DNA from: Gemmatimonas aurantiaca
GTDB lineage: Bacteria; Gemmatimonadota; Gemmatimonadetes; Gemmatimonadales; Gemmatimonadaceae
Reading direction: 5' to 3'
Length of the DNA stretch: 64,000 nucleotides
NCBI RefSeq assembly: GCF_037190085.1
Contig: NZ_JBBCJO010000011.1
Span: 124,001-188,000 of the forward strand
Below are positions 58,746 through 64,000 of the stretch, one piece after another. Every line of letters begins with the position of its first letter. The first letter of the stretch is position 1. A model generated the notes under the pieces. The model saw nothing but the letters and a program-made list of their open reading frames with translations, searched no databases and was not told where the DNA came from. Position numbers and translations under genes: made by a program.

Positions 58746-59967
58746 TACGACATACGACGCTTTTGCGATCGCCGCGCCGGGACTGGCGCCCCTGATCGCC
58801 GCCGAGTGCACCACGCTCGGCATCACGCCGCTCGACATCGATCCGGCCGGTGTGTCGTTGCGGGTGACGGCGCGTGAATTGTTCACGCTGAACTGCTGGT
58901 CGCGTCTGGCGAGCCGCGTGCTGGTGCGTCTGGCGGCGTTCGACGCGCGGGACTTCGCGACACTGGAGAAACAGGCGGCCCGTGTGGCCTGGGCCCGGGT
59001 GATCACGCCGGCCATGTCGGTGCAGTTGCGGGTGACCTGTCGGAAGTCGCGGCTGTATCACTCCGACGCCGTGGCCGAACGGGTGGCCCGGGGTATCGTG
59101 AAGTTGGTGCCCGGCGTGCGCATCGTGAATGGCTCACGCGATGACGAAGACGAGGCGCGCCCGGAGATCTCCACGGTGAATGAGACGGGGGCTGCGGACG
59201 ACTCGACCCAGCTCATCGTGGTGCGCTTCGAACGCGATCGTTGCACCATCAGTGCCGACAGTTCCGGTGCGCTGCTGCATCGTCGCGGATGGCGTCAGGC
59301 CGTGGCCAAGGCACCTCTGCGCGAAACCCTGGCCGCGGCCATGCTGGCGGCGATGCGGTGGGATGCCGACATGCCGCTGGTCGATCCGTTCTGCGGATCG
59401 GGCACGATCGGCATCGAAGCGGCGTTGCGGGCGCGGCGCATCGCGCCCGGCCTGTCGCGCCGCTTCGCCATGGAACACTGGCCGGATGCCGACATCGCTC
59501 TGTATCGAGCCGTGCGTGATGCGGCTCGCTCCCAGATACGTGCGTCGCTTCCGGTGCCGATCGTTCTGCGGGACCGGGATGCGGGCGCCATCGTCGCCAC
59601 GCGTGACAACGCCGCACGGGCCGGTGTGTCGAACGACATCACGGTCGAACACGGTCCACTTTCCGGGACCGATCTGACCTCGTACGGTGACCGCGGTCTC
59701 GTGCTCACCAATCCGCCCTACGGACATCGGGTGAGTGAAGGTGTGGACCTTCGTGGGCTCTACGCCCGCCTGGGCGATGTGATACGTGCCGGCCGACGGC
59801 GGTGGCGTCTGGCCATGCTCATGCCGAACGACCGGGCACTGCTCGGACAATTGCGTTTCCCGATGGCGTCGGTTTTGCGCACGAGCAATGGGGGGCTGCC
59901 GGTGGAACTGTTGGCCAACGGTCAGAGGTCAGACTTTCAGACGGGGTCAGAGGTGAGAGATCAGTAG
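58726..59967 (+). CDS. RlmL/THUMP-type RNA methyltransferase with MITE-encoded C-terminus
   Basis: An N2-guanine rRNA methyltransferase-like protein of 413 residues. It has a THUMP-like N-terminal half, then the SAM motif DPFCGSGTIGIEAALRARR and the catalytic NPPYGHRV. The GTG at 58726 overlaps the end of the upstream gene; a GTG at 58717 is an alternative. The last about 14 codons (QRSDFQTGSEVRDQ) and the stop are supplied by the MITE-like element that starts near 59920. The native C-terminus has therefore been replaced. Confidence 0.85.
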   Translation: MNNRPPDTTYDAFAIAAPGLAPLIAAECTTLGITPLDIDPAGVSLRVTARELFTLNCWSRLASRVLVRLAAFDARDFATLEKQAARVAWARVITPAMSVQLRVTCRKSRLYHSDAVAERVARGIVKLVPGVRIVNGSRDDEDEARPEISTVNETGAADDSTQLIVVRFERDRCTISADSSGALLHRRGWRQAVAKAPLRETLAAAMLAAMRWDADMPLVDPFCGSGTIGIEAALRARRIAPGLSRRFAMEHWPDADIALYRAVRDAARSQIRASLPVPIVLRDRDAGAIVATRDNAARAGVSNDITVEHGPLSGTDLTSYGDRGLVLTNPPYGHRVSEGVDLRGLYARLGDVIRAGRRRWRLAMLMPNDRALLGQLRFPMASVLRTSNGGLPVELLANGQRSDFQTGSEVRDQ

Positions 59968-60226
59968 GTCAGAACTGAGACGGAGATAGAACAATGAGAA
60001 ATCAGACAACAACGAAATCAGAAGTCTGAGCACTGACGGTCGGGAGGGGTGTGCGCGCCACGGGCTTGCCGCCCGGGCGCCGCAGGGTTCGGGGCGCGAA
60101 GCGCCCCGCAAAACGCCGAGCTCTCGCGTCAGCACCCACCCTGCGAGCGAAGTGCTCAGATTTCTGACATCTGACTCCTCCTCCCTGCTCCCTATCTCCG
60201 TCTCAATTCTGACCTCTGATCTCTCA
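59920..60226 (-). mobile_element. MITE-like palindromic element, copy B
   Basis: About 305 bp, same family as 37510-37850 but in inverse orientation. Its left end, TTCAGACGGGGTCAGAGG, ATCAGTAGG and CAGAACTGAGA, matches copy A's left end. Its next segment (CAGAAGTCTGAGCACTGACGGTCG-type words) matches the complement of copy A's right half. The core has GCGTTTTGCGGGGCG on the minus strand. It interrupts the 3' end of the methyltransferase gene and reaches the stop of the DUF6526-like gene. No coding capacity. Confidence 0.75.
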
Positions 60227-60228
60227 CG

Positions 60229-60666
60229 TCACGCCCGGAATGTGTCCGCCTTCCAGTTCCGGATCTGCTGCTTGATCTCCTTTGGTGTGATGGCCGGATT
60301 GGCCAGCACCTGCTCGATCAGTGCGGGAAGCTCCGCGTCGCTGGCAAACCGCAGGGCGATGTAGTGCCGTGGACGCAACGAAGCTATGGCCCGCGCGGCC
60401 AGTTCGGCCGACAGCACGCGCTGATATCGTATCTGCTCCTCGAGACGGATGAGACGGTCCTGCACACGCAAGGGCGAGAGGCGCGAGACTGCCACGACAC
60501 CCGCGAGCGCCAGGGCTCCCACCAGGAAGTATCCCGTGTCCGCGCCGGGGTTCTTCACGAACCGCACGATCGTCCAGATCAGAAACACGAGCGCGACCGG
60601 GCTCGTGAAGAAGTGGTAGATCGGCGTGAACTGGGTGTGGTTGGCGTAACTCTGTTGCTGGCTCAT
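60229..60666 (-). CDS. DUF6526-like small membrane protein
   Basis: A 145-residue protein beginning MSQQQSYANHTQFTPIYHFF, with two membrane spans (PVALVFLIWTIVRFV and YFLVGALALAGVVAVS) and a cytoplasmic, charged C-terminus (LRPRHYIALRFASDAELP). This pattern matches proteins labelled DUF6526, of unknown function. Its ATG overlaps the NadR-type kinase stop by 4 bp. The MITE copy B ends right at its stop codon. Confidence 0.75.
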   Translation of the reverse strand: MSQQQSYANHTQFTPIYHFFTSPVALVFLIWTIVRFVKNPGADTGYFLVGALALAGVVAVSRLSPLRVQDRLIRLEEQIRYQRVLSAELAARAIASLRPRHYIALRFASDAELPALIEQVLANPAITPKEIKQQIRNWKADTFRA

Positions 60667-61253
60667 GGATCGGGTGTGGTGGAGGGGGCTGACGATGTCG
60701 ACGCGAGCAGGGCGTCGATGTGGTGCATGGCACGTTGCCGACGCTGGTTCCAGTCTCCGCGAATGACCACATACGGCATGGCGAGCCGGTCGAGCGTCCG
60801 CGCGAACAGCGTTTGCATCTCCGGCCGCTGATCGCCACGGTCGCGCACCCCGTCGGCAATCCACGGCACGTCGATGTCGAGCAGGAGATAGAGATCGGGG
60901 CGCCGTGCCATCACCAGCGTTTCGATGGCCGGCGGACAATCGCCGAAGTAGTGATGACTGTAGACGACATTGCTGACGAGGTCCGTATCGTGCAGCAGCA
61001 GCGATTTGCCGGTGGCGCGCGAACGGGCGATGTACTCGTCTTCGAGCCGTACCTGACCCTGGGCGAGCGCGTCACGGTCGCCGAGCACCGGTGGGGCGCC
61101 CTTGAGGCGCGTGAATTCACGCACGTATTCCGGTACGCACCATACGTCGTAGTGGGCAGCCAGTTGCACGCCGAGTGTGGTCTTGCCGACGCTTTCGGAA
61201 CCGGTGATCACCACCCGGCGGAGAGGGGTCGGCGTCGTCGCGGCGGACGTCAT
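60663..61253 (-). CDS. NadR-type ribosylnicotinamide kinase (AAA_28 family)
   Basis: A 196-residue P-loop kinase with Walker A TGSESVGKTTLG, VPEYVREFTR, LLHDTDLVSNVVYSHHYFG and LLLDIDVPWIADGVRD, matching the kinase domain of NadR. It lacks the NadR adenylyltransferase domain. Coupled by 4-bp overlap to the PnuC-type gene, it probably traps an imported nucleoside by phosphorylation: nicotinamide riboside, or, given the TPP-regulated gene next door, possibly thiamine. Confidence 0.82.
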   Translation of the reverse strand: MTSAATTPTPLRRVVITGSESVGKTTLGVQLAAHYDVWCVPEYVREFTRLKGAPPVLGDRDALAQGQVRLEDEYIARSRATGKSLLLHDTDLVSNVVYSHHYFGDCPPAIETLVMARRPDLYLLLDIDVPWIADGVRDRGDQRPEMQTLFARTLDRLAMPYVVIRGDWNQRRQRAMHHIDALLASTSSAPSTTPDP

Positions 61254-61906
61254 GCCGGAGTATCCGGAGGCTGCGTAGACCTCGGCATCCGTGCATGACT
61301 CTGCGCCTCGCGCCAGGAGCGCCGCCAGCTGACGTGACCCATGATGGCGAGAATGAAGAACACGCCATACAGCACGGCGGTGAGCGGCAGATGCCGATTG
61401 AGGAACACACCCACGTAGATCATGTCGACGATGATCCACACCAGCCAGTTCTCGGCGAGTTTGCGCGTCATCATCCACTGGGCAATGAGGCTGGCCGCGA
61501 CCAGAGCGGAGTCGATGTGCGCGAGCGCCGCGCCGGGAATACGCGCGGTGATCGTCCAGAGCAGCAGCCACGTGGCAATCCCGATCGCCGTCAGCAGCGC
61601 GGCCAGCCCACGGGAGGTGCGTGTCACCGGCAAGGTGTCGTGTTGCGGTCCGCCGCGCCACCAATGCCACCATCCGTACAGCGACAGCACGAAGTAGACG
61701 ACCTGCAGCCCCGTATCCGAATAGAGCCCGGTGCGTGCGAACACGACCATGTAGAACAGCGCGTTCGCCACACCGATGGGCCAGCTCCAGATATTCTGGC
61801 GCGTGACCAGCCACACGTTGACGACGCCGGTGAGGAAGCCGGCGGCTTCCAGACAGGACGACCCGTGAGCGTCGAGCCAGAGGCAGACCGCGGAGAGGCT
61901 GGTCAT
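61250..61906 (-). CDS. PnuC-family vitamin transporter
   Basis: PnuC proteins import nicotinamide riboside; the PnuT branch carries thiamine. The 218-residue product has about seven membrane spans and the conserved WPIGVANALFYMVVFARTGLYSDTGLQVVYFVLSLYGWWHW block (W, N, Y, Q ligand residues), then NWLVWIIVDMIYVGVFL. Start ATG at 61904-61906. It diverges from a TonB receptor governed by a TPP riboswitch only 31 bases away. Which vitamin it carries cannot be decided here. Confidence 0.85.
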   Translation of the reverse strand: MTSLSAVCLWLDAHGSSCLEAAGFLTGVVNVWLVTRQNIWSWPIGVANALFYMVVFARTGLYSDTGLQVVYFVLSLYGWWHWWRGGPQHDTLPVTRTSRGLAALLTAIGIATWLLLWTITARIPGAALAHIDSALVAASLIAQWMMTRKLAENWLVWIIVDMIYVGVFLNRHLPLTAVLYGVFFILAIMGHVSWRRSWREAQSHARMPRSTQPPDTPA

Positions 61907-61937
61907 GGCGAGCAAAGCTAATTAGGGTACAGGCACA

Positions 61938-62023
61938 TGACCGGGGTGCCGGCGCCGCTGGGGTGCGTTGGCTGAGAGAGTCCCGTAGAACCTGATCCGG
62001 TTCGCACCGGCGTAGGGAGTCCA
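61938..62023 (+). ncRNA. TPP riboswitch (THI element)
   Basis: All conserved blocks are in order: CGGGGTGC at 61942-61949, GGCTGAGA, then ACCTGATCCGG, CACCGG and GCGTAGGGAG. It lies 5 bases before the TonB receptor ATG. The 3' aptamer strand TAGGGAG itself serves as the ribosome-binding site (GGGAG at 62015-62019), so TPP binding should block translation directly. Confidence 0.93.
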
Positions 62024-62027
62024 ATCG

Positions 62028-64000
62028 ATGTCTCGTCGCATCTTCGTGCGCGCCTGCCGCGCGCCGCGACCTGGCCGTTTCCGCACGGCCGTCGCCCTCC
62101 TTTCCATCTCCGCATCGCTGAGCCCTTCGGCGCTCACCGCGCAGGCCGGCACGCCGCCTCGTGATACCGTCGTGGCCGACACGGCTGCCCGCCGCATCGA
62201 AGGGGTGCTGGTCCAGGCCATCCGTGCCGGCAACGAAGCGCCCATCGCCCAGAAGACGATCGACCGGGCGCAGATCACGGCGCGGCAATTCGGGCAGGAT
62301 GTCCCGATGCTGCTCATGCAGGCGGCGCCCTCGATGACGGCCCACACCGAGACCGGTACGCAGTGGGGGTACAGCTATCTGCGATTGCGCGGGCTGGACC
62401 AGACCCGCATCAACATCACCATCGACGGGGTGCCGCTCAACGATCCCGAAGACCAGGTGCTGTATTTTGCGAATCTGGCCGACCTGATGAGCAATGTGCA
62501 GAGCGTGCAGGTGCAGCGTGGTGTAGGGACGAGCACGGCGGGGACGGCGTCGTATGCCGGCTCTATCAATTTCGAGACCATGCCCGTGGCGCGGCGCGAG
62601 CGCAGCGGTGATGTGGAAGTGCAACTCGGCTCGTTCGGCGCGCAGCGCGCCAGTGCGTCGTTCAATTCGGGGCTCGGGGACAACCGTCTCGCCGCCTATG
62701 GTCGTGTGAGTGCGCTGCGCACGAATGGCTATCGCGATCATTCGGGTGTCATGGGACGTTCGGCGTTTCTCGGCGCCGGATGGTTCGGCAATCGCGACAT
62801 CGTGAAAGTCACCGCTCTCGTGGGGCAGCTGGCCGACACGCTGTCGTACACCGGCGCCACGCTGGCCGAACTCGCGCAGAACCGTCGCTACAATCCCCTC
62901 TATCCCAACGAACGCGACAAGTTCGGACAGCAGATGGTGTCGCTGGCGTACACACACGCCGGTCTGAATGGAGAGAGTTCCAGCATCACGCTCTATCGCA
63001 ACTCGGCCAGCGGCAACTACGACTACTTCGATCTTCCCGATCGGTACCGCTACAATCTCGCACACACCTGGTACGGACTGACGAGTGCGTACAATGTGGA
63101 GCGTGGCGTTGCGCGTCTCAGTACGGGCGTGAACGCCAACATCTATCAGCGGGCGCATCGGGGGTACTACCAGCCAGACACCGAGCTGTACGACAACACC
63201 GGTCACAAGCGGGACGTGAGTGCATTCGCGAAGGCGTCGGTGGACGTGGGGCGTACCCGCTGGTTCGCCGATGTGCAGGGCCGATGGGCACAGTTCCGTT
63301 ATGACCCTTCGGCGAACGCGGGCATCAGCGGGCGCAGCATCGACTGGGCGTTTCTCAATCCCAAGGCCGGTGTGACCCTCTCGCTGCGTCCCGGTCTGTC
63401 GGCGTTCGCCAGCTATGGCATCACGAGCCGCGAGCCGGCGCGCAGTGATCTGTTTGCCGGCGAAGACGATCTGAACGCCGACAATGTCGCCGACTTCGGC
63501 GATTTCTCCCGCGTGAAGCCCGAACGGCTGCACGACACCGAGCTGGGACTCACGTACACGCATCCGTCGTTCGATCTCGCGGCCAATCTCTACAGCATGG
63601 ATTTCCGCAACGACCTGGCGCGCATCGGTGCACCGACGGCCTCCGGCGCGATTCCGCGGCGCAGCGTGGGGAGCAGCTATCGCCGCGGAATCGAGCTCGA
63701 CGCCACTTATCGGGGTATCGAGAAAGTGGTGCTGGCCGGTAACGCCACGTGGAGCGACAACCGCATCAAGCAGTTCACCGATTCTTCGCGCGGTACACCG
63801 GTGGTGCGTCACGATGTGGAGCCGATGCTGACGCCGAAGTTCATCACGACCCACCGCGTCGAACTGCTGCCCACCCCGCGTCTGGGGTTCAGCGTGGAGG
63901 GGCGCTATCAGTCGCGGGCATTTCTCGACAACACGAGCAGTGCCGATCGGGTGCTGCCCGATTACTACACGGTCGATGCGTCGGCCCGAACGACGGTGCG
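62028..64000 (+). CDS. TonB-dependent outer-membrane receptor, probably for thiamine (3' end outside window)
   Basis: The first 657 codons are present. The signal peptide ends near ALTAQAG (about residue 40). The plug domain has a TonB-box-like start, GYSYLRLRGLDQTRINITIDGVPLNDPEDQ and QVQRGVGTSTAGTASYAGSINF. The barrel strands follow (SFGAQRASASFNSGLGDNRLAAYGRV and on), with the NPKAGVTL and SYGITSREPARSDLF region typical of late strands. Control by a TPP riboswitch points to uptake of thiamine or a precursor across the outer membrane. Confidence 0.9.
   Translation, partial: MSRRIFVRACRAPRPGRFRTAVALLSISASLSPSALTAQAGTPPRDTVVADTAARRIEGVLVQAIRAGNEAPIAQKTIDRAQITARQFGQDVPMLLMQAAPSMTAHTETGTQWGYSYLRLRGLDQTRINITIDGVPLNDPEDQVLYFANLADLMSNVQSVQVQRGVGTSTAGTASYAGSINFETMPVARRERSGDVEVQLGSFGAQRASASFNSGLGDNRLAAYGRVSALRTNGYRDHSGVMGRSAFLGAGWFGNRDIVKVTALVGQLADTLSYTGATLAELAQNRRYNPLYPNERDKFGQQMVSLAYTHAGLNGESSSITLYRNSASGNYDYFDLPDRYRYNLAHTWYGLTSAYNVERGVARLSTGVNANIYQRAHRGYYQPDTELYDNTGHKRDVSAFAKASVDVGRTRWFADVQGRWAQFRYDPSANAGISGRSIDWAFLNPKAGVTLSLRPGLSAFASYGITSREPARSDLFAGEDDLNADNVADFGDFSRVKPERLHDTELGLTYTHPSFDLAANLYSMDFRNDLARIGAPTASGAIPRRSVGSSYRRGIELDATYRGIEKVVLAGNATWSDNRIKQFTDSSRGTPVVRHDVEPMLTPKFITTHRVELLPTPRLGFSVEGRYQSRAFLDNTSSADRVLPDYYTVDASARTTV

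Noticed and set aside
61245..61262. A CCGGATACTCC sequence on the minus strand resembling the sigma-28 -10
   Set aside because: It lies inside the end of the pnuC-like gene, has GG in place of the C-C of GCCGAT, and has no -35.
60663..63854. A 1063-codon open frame on the minus strand through the TonB receptor region
   Set aside because: Only its last 196 codons (the NadR-type kinase) are real. The rest is the complement of pnuC, the riboswitch and the receptor, with His/Arg-rich shadow composition.
1..64000. tRNA or rRNA genes
   Set aside because: No cloverleaf-like or rRNA-conserved segments were recognised; I could not run a covariance search, so a missed tRNA remains possible.

Overview
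This is 64 kb of GC-rich bacterial chromosome dominated by a flagellar, flagellin-modification and chemotaxis region, followed by a mixed housekeeping stretch. The basal-body gene order (flgB, flgC, fliE, fliF, fliG, fliH, fliI, fliJ, a motE/ylxF-like gene, fliK, flgD, flgE, then fliL, fliM) follows the Bacillus fla/che order, yet the cell is clearly diderm: it has a TonB receptor, plug-domain proteins, MsrPQ and CheZ. Together with the carboxypeptidase-regulatory/plug proteins, this fits a member of Gemmatimonadota. That placement is my inference; no rRNA or tRNA is present to confirm it.

Layout. (1) 1-13894, minus strand: the basal-body and hook operon, with mostly 1-4 bp gene overlaps. FliK carries an embedded M15 (VanY-type) peptidoglycan-peptidase domain. 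(2) 14215-17437: an NtrC-family sigma-54 activator, and divergently flgL-fliW. A 169-bp palindrome follows. (3) 17667-31480, minus strand: a flagellin glycosylation/modification island with GT41-like, CgeB-like and TPR/GT9-like transferases, a sugar oxidoreductase and aminotransferase, and an acyl cassette (ACP, ketoreductase-type SDR, AMP ligase, LuxE, LuxC, GNAT). (4) 31749-37421, plus: fliC, fliD, fliS, an FlgN/FliT-like gene, flgM, cheY, cheZ. (5) 37890-44236, plus: cheA, then cheW-cheR-cheD-response regulator-cheX-cheB. (6) 44375-61906: an orphan histidine kinase, a secreted protein, an AlkA-type glycosylase, a TIGR01777 SDR, two plug-domain paralogs (one frameshifted), a DapA-like gene, an epimerase, plsC, sufE, msrPQ, a GGDEF-EAL protein, an RlmL-like methyltransferase, a DUF6526-like gene, an NadR-type kinase and pnuC. 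(7) 61938 to the end: a TPP riboswitch and a TonB-dependent receptor that runs off the window.

Regulation read from sequence. Four minus-strand operons (flgB, fliL, and both glycosylation operons) start with a sigma-54 signature (TGGC then GC at -12, strict GG-N10-GC spacing) 28-58 bases before the first codon (predicted leader length), and the matching activator gene is in the middle. Plus-strand late genes (flgL, fliC, fliS, flgM, cheA, cheW) have FliA/sigma-28 type promoters with a shared -10 region close to GCCGATACTCC. This predicts a sigma-54 then sigma-28 cascade with FlgM as the checkpoint, and ties flagellin glycosylation to hook-stage expression. Intergenic space is rich in palindromic repeats: two copies of a roughly 0.3 kb MITE-like element, two copies of a second family, and the single 169-bp palindrome.
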